A stretch of DNA of 64,000 nucleotides from assembly GCF_001652915.1 (NCBI RefSeq), contig NZ_BBQI01000024.1:124001-188000 (forward strand), read 5' to 3'. The first letter of the stretch is position 1. Each line of letters starts with the position of its first letter. The position numbers and the translations under genes were made by a program. The stretch is from Cupriavidus sp. D384. GTDB lineage: Bacteria; Pseudomonadota; Gammaproteobacteria; Burkholderiales; Burkholderiaceae. The notes beneath the pieces were generated by a model that was given only the letters and a program-made list of their open reading frames with translations, ran no database searches and was not told the DNA's origin. This document shows positions 38,371 to 45,957 of this stretch, piece by piece.

Positions 38371-39165
38371 ATGTCCCGGAGAGGCCTGACCGTCCTGCTG
38401 CTGATCCTGCTGATCGCCAATCTGCTGATGCTGGCCGCCGTGCTGGGCGTGTTTGGGCCGCATCCGCTTGGCGGCACGCTGGAGAGCCCGCGCGAGCCGC
38501 AACGCGTGGATCAGCAGGTGCGCCGCGAACGGATGGAAGTGCTGCCCCAGCCAGCCGAAGCATCGGCGCCCGTGCCGCGCAGCGAGATTCCGGACGGCGC
38601 CGCACCGGCTGGCAAGATGGCGCCCGGCAGCGTGACGCTGGCCGCTGCCGCACCGGCCGATGCCTGCCTGGAAATGGGCGGCTTCACGACGCAGACCGTG
38701 CAACGCGCCCGGGAAGACCTGGCCGCCATCGCAGCTGGCTCGCCGCTGGTCGTGGACCAGTTCGAACGCAGCGAACAGGTGCGGTGGTGGGTGCACCTGC
38801 CGGCCCAGCCCACGCGCGAGAATGCCGACCGCAAGCTGGCCGAACTGCGTCGTCGCAAGGTGACCGATGTGTCGGTGGTGAGTGCCGATGACCCCGAGTC
38901 GTACACGGTGTCGCTGGGCCTGTTCCGCGAGCGCGAACGGGCCGACAAATTCCTGGAAACGCTGCGGGCAATGGGAGTGCGCACCGCGCTGGTCAGCGAC
39001 GCGCCGCGTGCCCTCTCGCGCCAGTGGCTGCGCGTGGCGCACGCCGACGAGGCAGTGCGGACCCGCATGGATGAAGTGCGCCTGCGGTATGGCGCGGAGC
39101 TGCTGCAATCCTGCAAGGGGATGACGCAGGCGCGCGGCGAGGGCAGTGCCGCGCGGGCCGGGTAG
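38371..39165 (+). CDS. Membrane-anchored SPOR-like protein
   Basis: This is a 264-residue protein with an N-terminal TM (VLLLILLIANLLMLAAVLGVF) and a periplasmic region. The region about 100-210 (VRWWVHLPAQPTREN, KVTDVSVVSADDPESYTVSLG in part, LGLFRERERADKFLETLRAMG) has the beta-alpha-beta pattern of a SPOR domain, which binds denuded glycan at division sites. It follows coaX after 62 bp on the same strand. The SPOR call is by pattern only. Confidence 0.7.
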   Translation: MSRRGLTVLLLILLIANLLMLAAVLGVFGPHPLGGTLESPREPQRVDQQVRRERMEVLPQPAEASAPVPRSEIPDGAAPAGKMAPGSVTLAAAAPADACLEMGGFTTQTVQRAREDLAAIAAGSPLVVDQFERSEQVRWWVHLPAQPTRENADRKLAELRRRKVTDVSVVSADDPESYTVSLGLFRERERADKFLETLRAMGVRTALVSDAPRALSRQWLRVAHADEAVRTRMDEVRLRYGAELLQSCKGMTQARGEGSAARAG

Positions 39166-39178
39166 GGGAAGGTTTTTT

Positions 39179-39202
39179 CCTCTCTCGCACCAGCGGGAGA
39201 GG
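39179..39202. repeat. REP-like intergenic hairpin
   Basis: CCTCTCTCGC (39179-39188) and GCGGGAGAGG (39193-39202) form a 10-bp stem with one G-U and a 4-nt ACCA loop. The sequence resembles the CCTCTCCC...GGGAGAGG repeats commonly scattered in Burkholderiales intergenic DNA. It lies between two convergent stops. A T-run precedes rather than follows it on the plus strand, so it is not a standard terminator. Confidence 0.5.
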
Positions 39203-39212
39203 GGGCCGTATG

Positions 39213-39707
39213 TCAGCCGTGCTGGCGCACCTTCGTCAGCAGCTTGGTGGTGGAGCGGTCGTGCAGGAACGGGATGGCGTAGGCCTGGCCGCCCCAGCTG
39301 CGCACCAGGCGGGTTTCCTCCAGCGTGTCGATATCGTAGTCGCCGCCCTTCACGTAGATGTCCGGACGCACCAGGCGGATCAGTTCCACCGGCGTCTGCT
39401 CGCGGAACATCGCCACCAGGTCCACCGATCCCAGCGCGGCCAGCAGGGCCATGCGGTCGGCTTCATGATTGAGCGGGCGGTCGTCGCCCTTGCCCAGCAT
39501 CTTCACCGACGCATCGCTGTTCACGCCCACCACCATGCTGGCGCCCAGTTCGCGCGCCTGCGCCAGGTAGGTGGCGTGACCGCGATGGAGGATGTCGAAC
39601 ACGCCATTGGTAAAGACCAGCGGGCGCGGCAGCGCGGCCACGGCGGCGTGCAGCGCGGCGATGTCGTCGGCGGGTACCAGCTTGGATTCAAAGGCGGGTG
39701 CGGTCAT
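39213..39707 (-). CDS. rfaE2: Heptose-1-phosphate adenylyltransferase (HldE C-domain type)
   Basis: This is a 164-residue protein from ATG 39707 (MTAPAFESKL); a longer frame exists but would run through the terminator hairpin just upstream. The nucleotidyltransferase motif VFTNGVFDILHRGHATYL holds HxGH at residues 41-44. Other blocks are VVGVNSDASVKMLGKGDDRP and YVKGGDYDIDTLEET. It makes ADP-D-glycero-beta-D-manno-heptose for LPS core. It is a stand-alone adenylyltransferase, not fused to the kinase as in E. coli HldE. Confidence 0.94.
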   Translation of the reverse strand: MTAPAFESKLVPADDIAALHAAVAALPRPLVFTNGVFDILHRGHATYLAQARELGASMVVGVNSDASVKMLGKGDDRPLNHEADRMALLAALGSVDLVAMFREQTPVELIRLVRPDIYVKGGDYDIDTLEETRLVRSWGGQAYAIPFLHDRSTTKLLTKVRQHG

Positions 39708-39743
39708 GAGTCGGGTCTGGAAAGGGCGGCGGCGCCCCAAATG

Positions 39744-39768
39744 AAAAACCCCATCGTAGCCGATGGGG
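39744..39768 (-). terminator. Intrinsic terminator of the ferritin-like gene
   Basis: CCCCATCG (39749-39756) / CGATGGGG (39761-39768) form an 8-bp stem with a 4-nt loop; on the minus strand the stem is followed by TTTTT (39748-39744). It lies 37 bp before the rfaE2 start, so rfaE2 needs either readthrough or a promoter inside this short gap. Confidence 0.82.
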
Positions 39769-39798
39769 TCTTGTCGCAACGGCTGGAACCGGAAATCC

Positions 39799-40644
39799 TC
39801 AGGCCTGGGCGGCCTGCAGGTTCGCGTTCAGTTCCTTGCGGTAGCGGTTCAGGTCCTGCACCGATTCGAACGTGCGCTCGAACAGCAGCGACATGTTGTG
39901 CAGGATCCGCTCGATCACCTTCTTTTCCCAGACCTCGTCGAAACGGATCTGCTCGTCGAGCCAGTGCTCGAGCCAGTCAGGGTCTGGCAGGCGCGACTGC
40001 ACGGTGTCGTTCGGGAACAGTGCCTTGTTCACGTGCAGGTTGGTCGGGTGCAGCGGCTTTTCCGTGCGACGGGCCGATGCCATCAGCACGCCGATCTTGG
40101 CGAACGCGGCGCGCGCCGAATCGCCAAACTGGGCCAGGTACTTCTTCATGTAGCGCAGGTAGGCGCCGCCGTGGCGGGCTTCGTCCTGCGAAAGCGTGCG
40201 GTAGATGTGCTTGATGACCGGTTCCGAGTGCCATTCGGCGGCACGGCGGTACCAGTGGTTCAGGCGGATCTCGCCGCAGAAGTGCAGCATCAGCGTTTCC
40301 AGCGGCGGGGCCGGGTCGAACTCGAAGCGCACGGCGTGCAGTTCTTCCTCGGTCGGCACCAGGTCCGGACGGAAGCGGCGCAGGTACTCCATCAGCACCA
40401 GCGAATGCTTCTGCTCTTCGAAGAACCAGATGCTCATGAAGGCCGAAAAGTCGGAATCGTGGCGGTTGTCGCGCAGGAACATCTCCGTGGCGGGCAGGGC
40501 CGACCACTCGGTGATCGCATTCATGCGGATGGTCTTCGCCTGGTCGTCGGTGAGCAGGCTCGGGTCGAAGGTATCCCAGGGGATGTCCTTGTCCATGTGC
40601 CAGCGGACCGCTTCCAACGATTTGAACAGTTCGGGGTAGAGCAT
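39799..40644 (-). CDS. Ferritin-like di-iron protein
   Basis: This is a 281-residue all-helical protein. It has metal-ligand motifs of a ferritin-like four-helix bundle: EWSALPATEMF (helix 1), FEEQKHSLVLMEYL (ExxH, helix 2), CGEIRLNHWYRRAAEW (helix 3) and LSQDEARHGGAYL (ExxH, helix 4). The layout is closest to acyl-ACP-desaturase-like or rubrerythrin-like diiron oxidases, but the substrate is unknown. There is no signal peptide. AAAGG lies 5-7 bp before the ATG. The promoter region carries a strong Fur-box match, pointing to iron regulation. It is followed by a terminator, so probably monocistronic. Confidence 0.85.
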   Translation of the reverse strand: MLYPELFKSLEAVRWHMDKDIPWDTFDPSLLTDDQAKTIRMNAITEWSALPATEMFLRDNRHDSDFSAFMSIWFFEEQKHSLVLMEYLRRFRPDLVPTEEELHAVRFEFDPAPPLETLMLHFCGEIRLNHWYRRAAEWHSEPVIKHIYRTLSQDEARHGGAYLRYMKKYLAQFGDSARAAFAKIGVLMASARRTEKPLHPTNLHVNKALFPNDTVQSRLPDPDWLEHWLDEQIRFDEVWEKKVIERILHNMSLLFERTFESVQDLNRYRKELNANLQAAQA

Positions 40645-40669
40645 GCTAAGCCTTTGAAATTACGGGCGG

Positions 40670-40675
40670 ATTCTA
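40670..40675 (-). promoter_or_regulatory. -10 box of the ferritin-like gene
   Basis: The minus strand reads TAGAAT, a 5/6 match, with TTCGAG 16 bp upstream as a weak -35. The Fur-box candidate lies in the spacer between them. The start codon is about 26 bp downstream. Confidence 0.45.
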
Positions 40676-40680
40676 CCAGA

Positions 40681-40695
40681 CAAGAATCATTCTCG
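40681..40695. promoter_or_regulatory. Fur-box candidate
   Basis: AAGAATCATTCTC (40682-40694) matches 12 of 13 positions of the GAGAATCATTCTC form of the Fur box and contains the perfect inverted repeat AGAAT-C-ATTCT. It sits between the -35 and -10 boxes of the ferritin-like gene, where Fur would block transcription under iron-rich conditions. Confidence 0.6.
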
Positions 40696-40777
40696 AATGT
40701 TTTCTCTACTCCGTTTTAGCCCTGATGCGATGGATTGCAACAAGTGGAGTGCCTGGCAGGCATCGAAAGTGGCGCTA

Positions 40778-42022
40778 CTACGACACTTCTGACATTTCTT
40801 GTGCCGTGGGCTTGGTTTCCGGTACGACACCGTACAGGAAGGCGGCGATCTCGTCGGCCTGGGCGGCCGCATCCCGTTCGCCCAGCGCCAGCAGCGCCTG
40901 CGTGAACTCGGGTTCGAACAGCAGGTAGCTGGCAAATGCGGCCCCGCGCGCCTCGGTGCCCCCAAGCGGCGACAGCAGCGCGCGCACGGTGCGCGGCAGC
41001 CGGTGCAGGTGCTCGGCGGCAACGGCCTCGATGGGCTCGCTGGGCGAGATTGTCATCACCTGCACGGGGCGCCAGCCTTCGGCATCGTTGGCCATCTCGG
41101 GCATGCGCGACAGCAGCCGGTTGATATGCATGAGCCGTTCGATGTCGGCCTGCAGGCCGTCCAGGAAGATGCTTGCCAGGGCCTGGCCGCCCACCTGCGC
41201 CAGCGACGGATAGCCGCCCGAAGGCACCGTGTCGAACCAGCCCGCGCGCTGGCGCGAGGCCGCGCCGATCGCCAGGATGCGCGAGGCGCCCAGGTGGATG
41301 GCTGGCGACAGCGGCGACATCTGGCGCATCGTGCCGTCGCCGAACCACTCGTGATGGCCCTCGATCTCAAGCGGCATGGCCGGGAACAGGAACGGGATCG
41401 ACGACGATGCCAGCAGGTGGTCCACGCCGATGGCGGCCTCCACGGCCAGGCGCTGGCTGCGCTGCCACGGGTGGATGCGCCGGTGCGACTGGTAGAACGT
41501 GATGTGGCGTCCGGTGCTGTACGACAGCGCCGTCACGGCGAACGCATGCAGCGCGCCGCTGTCCAGGCTGGCCTGCACGCGTCCGGGCTCGAACAGTTCG
41601 GTCAGGAAGCTGCCCAGCGGCGCGTTGTCGAACAGCGCGCGCGGCGCACGGCGCGTGATCCAGCCCAAGGCCAGCGACGACAGCCAGCGCGCGCCCGACA
41701 CGCCCATCTGGACCACGTCGGTCCGGTAGACATCGTCGGCATGCAGGCTGTGCCAGAGCGCCGCCAGCGTATCGGCAGCGGTGCGGAAATCGGCAGCGCC
41801 GGTGGCGAGGCCGGCGCCATTGATGGCCCCTGCCGAAGTGCCGGCGATGATGCCGAACGGCAAGGGGCAATGATCCAGCCCGTGGCGCGCGGCGATCCTG
41901 GCAATGCCGGACAGCACGCCGGCCTGGTACGCGGCGCGGGCGCCGCCACCCATCATCACCAGCGCCGTGCTCTGGCGCTGGTTGGCACGGGCAAAGGCGG
42001 TGGCGGGCGTGGCCGTGGTCAC
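40778..42022 (-). CDS. Patatin-like phospholipase
   Basis: This is a 414-residue patatin-family hydrolase. The oxyanion motif is GGGARAAYQAGVL (from residue 25), the catalytic Ser63 is in GTSAGAIN, and the Asp is in FGDGTMRQ. It acts on lipids or acyl esters in the cytoplasm or at the membrane; patatin-like proteins have been found on PHB granules, though a granule role here is inference. Its ATG overlaps the phaM stop (ATGA at 42019-42022), so the two are translated together. Confidence 0.9.
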   Translation of the reverse strand: MTTATPATAFARANQRQSTALVMMGGGARAAYQAGVLSGIARIAARHGLDHCPLPFGIIAGTSAGAINGAGLATGAADFRTAADTLAALWHSLHADDVYRTDVVQMGVSGARWLSSLALGWITRRAPRALFDNAPLGSFLTELFEPGRVQASLDSGALHAFAVTALSYSTGRHITFYQSHRRIHPWQRSQRLAVEAAIGVDHLLASSSIPFLFPAMPLEIEGHHEWFGDGTMRQMSPLSPAIHLGASRILAIGAASRQRAGWFDTVPSGGYPSLAQVGGQALASIFLDGLQADIERLMHINRLLSRMPEMANDAEGWRPVQVMTISPSEPIEAVAAEHLHRLPRTVRALLSPLGGTEARGAAFASYLLFEPEFTQALLALGERDAAAQADEIAAFLYGVVPETKPTAQEMSEVS

Positions 42023-42936
42023 TCGAAGCTGTCCTCGGCCGTGCCCGGTGCGGGCGGCCTGCCGGGCTCGGGCCTGGCGGCAGCCTTGGCCGGGGACTTT
42101 CCGGCGGCGCCCTTCGCCGTACCCGTTGCAGCGGTTTTCTTTGCGGTGGCTTTGGTTGCAGGCTTCTTGGCGGCCGGTTTCTTCGCGGCGGCCTTGCGTG
42201 CTGCAGGCCTGGCGTTGCCATTGGGGGCCGGCTTGCGCTGCGCCGGCGGATCACCCTTCACGCCCGGCTCCACGCCTTCGGCACCGGGAGCTGCCGCCGG
42301 GCCGAAGCCCGCCATGCCGCCGAACGGCGAGGCTCCGGCTGCCGCCGCACTGGCCGCCGCGGCGCTGCTGGCGATCTGCGAGAACTGCTGTTGCAGCAGG
42401 TTCCACCACAGGGATGCGTTGGGCGGCAGCGGCGCTGCGCCGGGCTGGGCCGCTGCGGCATCGGCGCCGCCGTCGGCCTGGGCTGCGGCCTCGGTGCCGT
42501 CGGGAGGCGCGTCATCGTCGTCGGGTTCGTCGTTCTCGGCGTCGGCCTGGGCTTCGGAAACGGTCTGGCTGGCGCCGAACGGCTGGTGATGCTGGGGCGG
42601 ATGGGCGCTGGGTGCGTTGGCCGCGCGCGCGACGTTTTCCATCGCGTTCTGCATGGCCTCCGGAGACAGCGCGTTGCCGAACGTCTGCAGCGCCACCAGC
42701 GTGGCGCGCTGCACCTCGAGGCCCTGGATCGTGGTGCGCAGCAGATTGGTGTTCAGCTGCAGCCAGCTTTCCACGGCCTTGAGGTCGTGGATGCGCTTGT
42801 CCACCTCATCGAGATCCATGGGTGGCGTCATCGCGCCCAGGCCCGGCATCAGGCCACTGGGCATGCCGCTGCCGGTGGCCCAGAGTTTGCGCAGGAATTC
42901 GAAGCTGTTGGAGAAATCGGGGATCTGTCCGAACAT
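42019..42936 (-). CDS. phaM: PhaM: PHB granule / nucleoid linker protein
   Basis: This is a 305-residue protein from ATG 42936 (MFGQIPDFSNSFEFLRKLW). The N-terminal half has the PhaM pattern LDEVDKRIHDLKAVESWL, LNTNLLRTTIQGLEVQRATL (split for length). PhaM in Cupriavidus/Ralstonia activates the PHA synthase PhaC1 and tethers PHB granules to the chromosome. A central acidic stretch (DAENDEPDDDDAPPDG) and a C-terminal Lys/Ala/Pro histone-H1-like tail (about residues 250-295, RPAARKAAAKKPAAKKPATK) are visible; the tail is the DNA-binding part. It lies between an enoyl-CoA hydratase gene and the patatin gene. Confidence 0.9.
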   Translation of the reverse strand: MFGQIPDFSNSFEFLRKLWATGSGMPSGLMPGLGAMTPPMDLDEVDKRIHDLKAVESWLQLNTNLLRTTIQGLEVQRATLVALQTFGNALSPEAMQNAMENVARAANAPSAHPPQHHQPFGASQTVSEAQADAENDEPDDDDAPPDGTEAAAQADGGADAAAAQPGAAPLPPNASLWWNLLQQQFSQIASSAAAASAAAAGASPFGGMAGFGPAAAPGAEGVEPGVKGDPPAQRKPAPNGNARPAARKAAAKKPAAKKPATKATAKKTAATGTAKGAAGKSPAKAAARPEPGRPPAPGTAEDSFE

Positions 42937-42988
42937 GGTCGCGGCACTCCATCTGTCGGGGCCGCCCGATGCCAGGCGTGGCGGCCGG

Positions 42989-43813
42989 TTACTGGAATTC
43001 GGGCGGCCGCTTCTGACGCAGGCTCGCCATGCCTTCGTGCACGTCGGGGCCGGCAAAGCCCATGAATTCGAGCGCCAGCGAGGTATCGAACGCGGGACCG
43101 GCCATGCGCAGCCAGTTGTTCAGCGCGTACTTGGTCCAGCGGATGGCGGTCTGCGATCCCGCGGCGAGCCGGTTGGCCACCTCGAACGCCTTGGCCACCA
43201 GTTCGTCTTCCTCCACCGCCAGCGATACCAGGCCGATCCGCTCGGCTTCCTCGCCGCTGACCGACTCGCACAGCATCAGATAGTACTTGGCCTTTGCCAT
43301 TCCGCACAGCAGGGGCCACACGATGGCGGCATGATCGCCCGCCGCCACGCCCAGCCGGGTATGGCCGTCGACGATGCGCGCGGTCTTCGACGCGATCGAG
43401 ATATCGGCCAGCAGCCCGGCCACCAGCCCCGCGCCCACGGCCGGGCCGTGCATGGCCGAGACGATCGGCTTGTCGCAGTTGATGACGTTGTAGACCAGGT
43501 CGCGCGCCTCGTGCCAGACACGCGTGCGGGTTTCGAAGTCGTTGGCCATGTCCTCGACCAGCGCCAGGTCGCCGCCGGCCGAAAAGCCCTTGCCTTCGCC
43601 CCGGATCAGGGCCACCCGGATGTCCGGGTCGGCCGAGATGTCGCGCCAGATCTCGGCCAGCTCGCGGTGCATGCTGGCGTCGGCCGTGGCCAGCTTCTGG
43701 TTGGCCGACTGCGCGGCGCCCATGATGACTTCGAGCACCGGGCCATGGCGGCGCAGCGTCAGGGCCTGGTAGCGGGCCAGGCGGGGGGAAAGCGTGTTGG
43801 CGTCGGCGGTCAT
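42989..43813 (-). CDS. Enoyl-CoA hydratase/isomerase family protein
   Basis: This is a 274-residue crotonase-fold protein; the start at 43813 ([18 protein letters not shown]) is chosen over an upstream Met at 43855 that adds a Pro/Ala leader. The oxyanion-hole strands are [14 protein letters not shown] and [16 protein letters not shown]. The position of the first catalytic Glu in classical hydratases is not obviously filled, and the second region reads [11 protein letters not shown] with an Asp, so it may be an isomerase or other crotonase. It is the first gene of an operon with phaM and patatin. A TATAAT and an 11-bp-arm palindrome lie just upstream. Confidence 0.88.
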   Translation of the reverse strand: MTADANTLSPRLARYQALTLRRHGPVLEVIMGAAQSANQKLATADASMHRELAEIWRDISADPDIRVALIRGEGKGFSAGGDLALVEDMANDFETRTRVWHEARDLVYNVINCDKPIVSAMHGPAVGAGLVAGLLADISIASKTARIVDGHTRLGVAAGDHAAIVWPLLCGMAKAKYYLMLCESVSGEEAERIGLVSLAVEEDELVAKAFEVANRLAAGSQTAIRWTKYALNNWLRMAGPAFDTSLALEFMGFAGPDVHEGMASLRQKRPPEFQ

Positions 43814-43871
43814 GGGGGCGGATTCCGGCAGTTGGCGCGCGGGGGCGCCAGGCAAGGCAATGGTCCGGCCG

Positions 43872-43897
43872 ATTTCCCGACCGGGTGGTCGGGAAAT
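43872..43897. promoter_or_regulatory. TetR-like operator palindrome
   Basis: ATTTCCCGACC (43872-43882) and GGTCGGGAAAT (43887-43897) are perfect 11-bp inverted arms around GGGT. CCCGACC...GGTCGGG is a common core of TetR-family operators controlling fatty-acid genes. It starts at the -10 box and covers the predicted start point of the enoyl-CoA hydratase-phaM-patatin operon. It has no T-run, so it is not a terminator. Confidence 0.55.
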
Positions 43898-43901
43898 TAT
43901 A
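43896..43901 (-). promoter_or_regulatory. -10 box of the hydratase-phaM-patatin operon
   Basis: The minus strand reads TATAAT exactly. A TTGCGG lies 19 bp upstream as a poor -35. The start point would fall inside the palindrome, about 75 nt before the first ATG. Confidence 0.5.
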
Positions 43902-43977
43902 GGCGCAACCGCCCAGTGGGCCGCAAGCCGGGGTTTGGCCCGATGCGGCCGCCTGGCGTACCGGATCGCCGCACCGG

Positions 43978-44958
43978 TCAGCGGGCGGCCACCACCTGGT
44001 CGATGGCGCCGAAGATCGACTTGCCGTCGGCATCGAACATCTCGATGCGCACGGCGTCGCCGAACTTCATGAACCCGGTCTCGGGCTTGCCCTTTTCGAT
44101 GGTCTCGATCATGCGCTTTTCGGCGATGCAGGCGTACCCCTTGCTGCGGTCGACGTTCGAGATGGTGCCCGAGCCCACGATGCTGCCGGCGCGCACGTTG
44201 CGGGTCTTGCAGATGTGGGCGATCAGCTGGCCGAAGTCGAACACCATGTCGGTGCCGCAGTCGGGCGCGCCCACCTTGCGGCTGTTCCAGTGGACCACCA
44301 TGGGCCGATGCACCTTGCGGTCCTGCCAGGCGTCGCCCAGTTCGTCGGGCGTGACCGCCACGGGCGAGAACGCGGTGGCCGGCTTGCTCTGGAAGAAGCC
44401 GAAGCCCTTGCCCAGTTCGGCCGGAATCAGGTTGCGCAGCGACACGTCATTGGCCAGCACCACCAGGCGGATGGCGTCGGCGGCCTGCTCGGGCGTGGCG
44501 CCCATGCGCACGTCGCCGGTAATCACGGCCACCTCGGCCTCGAAGTCGATGCCGAATGCCTCGTTCGGGCAGACGATGTCGTCCTGCGGGCCGATGAAGT
44601 CATCGGACCCGCCCTGGTACATCAGCGGATCGGTCCAGAACTCGGGCGGCATCTCGGCGCCGCGCGCCTTGCGTACCAGCTCCACGTGATTCACATAGGC
44701 GGAGCCGTCGGCCCACTGGTAGGCGCGCGGCAGCGGGGCCATGCAGTCCTGCGGCTGGAACGGGAACGGGTGGCGCGCGCGCCCGGCGTTCAGTGCGTCG
44801 TACAGGTCCTGCAACTGGGGCGCGTAGAAATGCCAGTCGTCCAGCGCGGTCTGCAGCTTGCCTGCAATATCGGTGGCAAAGTGCGCGGTCTTCAGATCAC
44901 GCGAGACAACGACGAGCTGGCCGTCACGCGAACCGTCCTTCAGGGTGGCGAGTTTCAT
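43978..44958 (-). CDS. Fumarylacetoacetate-hydrolase family protein
   Basis: This is a 326-residue protein starting [20 protein letters not shown], as in many beta-proteobacterial FAH-family enzymes. An N-terminal alpha/beta part is followed by the mixed-beta catalytic roll with metal ligands in [10 protein letters not shown] and DVSLRN, then [12 protein letters not shown] and [11 protein letters not shown]. The family cleaves C-C bonds of beta-keto-acid type substrates or hydrates dienoates in aromatic breakdown. It is divergent from the iclR gene across 114 bp and likely controlled by it. The true substrate is not clear. Confidence 0.88.
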   Translation of the reverse strand: MKLATLKDGSRDGQLVVVSRDLKTAHFATDIAGKLQTALDDWHFYAPQLQDLYDALNAGRARHPFPFQPQDCMAPLPRAYQWADGSAYVNHVELVRKARGAEMPPEFWTDPLMYQGGSDDFIGPQDDIVCPNEAFGIDFEAEVAVITGDVRMGATPEQAADAIRLVVLANDVSLRNLIPAELGKGFGFFQSKPATAFSPVAVTPDELGDAWQDRKVHRPMVVHWNSRKVGAPDCGTDMVFDFGQLIAHICKTRNVRAGSIVGSGTISNVDRSKGYACIAEKRMIETIEKGKPETGFMKFGDAVRIEMFDADGKSIFGAIDQVVAAR

Positions 44959-45072
44959 GCGAAATCGAACATTGGCAGGAATGAATGGCCGGTAGTCTAC
45001 CGGAGCGGCCCGGGGCGCCCGCCGGCCGCGTATAGAATGGCCGGCATCACATTCCTGTTTCCCGACTCACGC
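44959..45072. promoter_or_regulatory. Divergent FAH-iclR control region
   Basis: CAGGAATG (44976-44983) and CATTCCTG (45050-45057) form a widely spaced perfect inverted repeat. GAATGGCCGG is repeated directly at 44983-44992 and 45035-45044. TAGAAT (45033-45038) could be the iclR -10 box. These are candidate IclR binding sites for autoregulation and for control of the FAH-family gene. Confidence 0.4.
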
Positions 45073-45957
45073 ATGACTGCTGTGGACGACGACGATTCCC
45101 GCGAAGACCAGGCACACGACGACGCCCGTGACGACGCCCGCGAGGACGCCAAACGCGCCGGCATCCAGTCCATCGAGGTGGGATTCCGGCTGCTGCAGGC
45201 GCTGGCCGCGTCGCCCCGCGCGATGATGCTGCGCGACCTGGCCGCCGCCGCCGACATGAGCCCGGCCAAGGCCCACCGCTACCTGGTCAGTTTCCAGCGC
45301 CTGGGCGCGGTGACGCAGGACGCCGTGAGCCAGCGCTATGACCTGGGCCCGTTCGCGCTGCAGCTTGGCCTGGCGGGCCTGAACCGGCTGGACCCGGTGC
45401 GCAAGGCCCGGCCGATCCTGTCGCAACTGCGCGACGAGATCGACCAGACCGCCGGCATCGCCGTGTGGGGCAACCACGGGCCCACCATCGTCCACTGGGA
45501 AGAGTCCAGCCATCCGGTCAGCGTAAGCCTGCGGCTGGGCGATGTGATGCCGCTGCTCAACTCCGCCACCGGCCGGCTCTACGGCGCGTACCTGTCGCGG
45601 CGCCAGACGCTGCCGCTGATCGAGCGTGAACTGTCCACCCGCGGCGATGTCGCACTGCCTGACATGCCCGCATCGCTGGCTGAATACGATGCGATCTGCG
45701 CCGACGTGCGCAAGCGCGGCGCGGCGCGCACGCGCGGCGGCGTGCTGCCGGGCATCAACGCGATCTCGACGCCGGTATTCGATGCCAACGGGCATTTGTC
45801 GATGGCGCTGATCGTGCTGGGCGCCCAGAGCGTATTCGATGCAGAATGGGGCGGAGCAGTAGACCGCCGTGTGCGCGATATCGCGCGACAGATTTCGTCG
45901 GAACTTGGTTATCTTGGCGACAGCCAGCCGTCCGGAAGGGACGGACACCCCTCGTAA
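45073..45957 (+). CDS. IclR-family transcriptional regulator
   Basis: This is a 294-residue regulator. The N-terminal 30 residues are Asp/Arg/Glu-rich (MTAVDDDDSREDQAHDDARD). The winged HTH occupies about residues 35-95 (IEVGFRLLQALAASPRAM, LRDLAAAADMSPAKAHRYLV). The IclR effector domain follows (IAVWGNHGPTIVHWEE, LRLGDVMPLLNSATGRLYGAYL, GGVLPGINAISTPVFDANGH). The 3' end overlaps the next gene. It probably senses an aromatic or acid metabolite handled by the neighbouring FAH-family and enol-lactonase-like enzymes. Confidence 0.92.
   Translation: MTAVDDDDSREDQAHDDARDDAREDAKRAGIQSIEVGFRLLQALAASPRAMMLRDLAAAADMSPAKAHRYLVSFQRLGAVTQDAVSQRYDLGPFALQLGLAGLNRLDPVRKARPILSQLRDEIDQTAGIAVWGNHGPTIVHWEESSHPVSVSLRLGDVMPLLNSATGRLYGAYLSRRQTLPLIERELSTRGDVALPDMPASLAEYDAICADVRKRGAARTRGGVLPGINAISTPVFDANGHLSMALIVLGAQSVFDAEWGGAVDRRVRDIARQISSELGYLGDSQPSGRDGHPS

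Noticed and set aside
39171..39205. Terminator between the SPOR gene and rfaE2
   Set aside because: The hairpin has the T-run on the wrong side for the plus strand and an A-run after it on the minus strand, so it was listed as a REP-like repeat.
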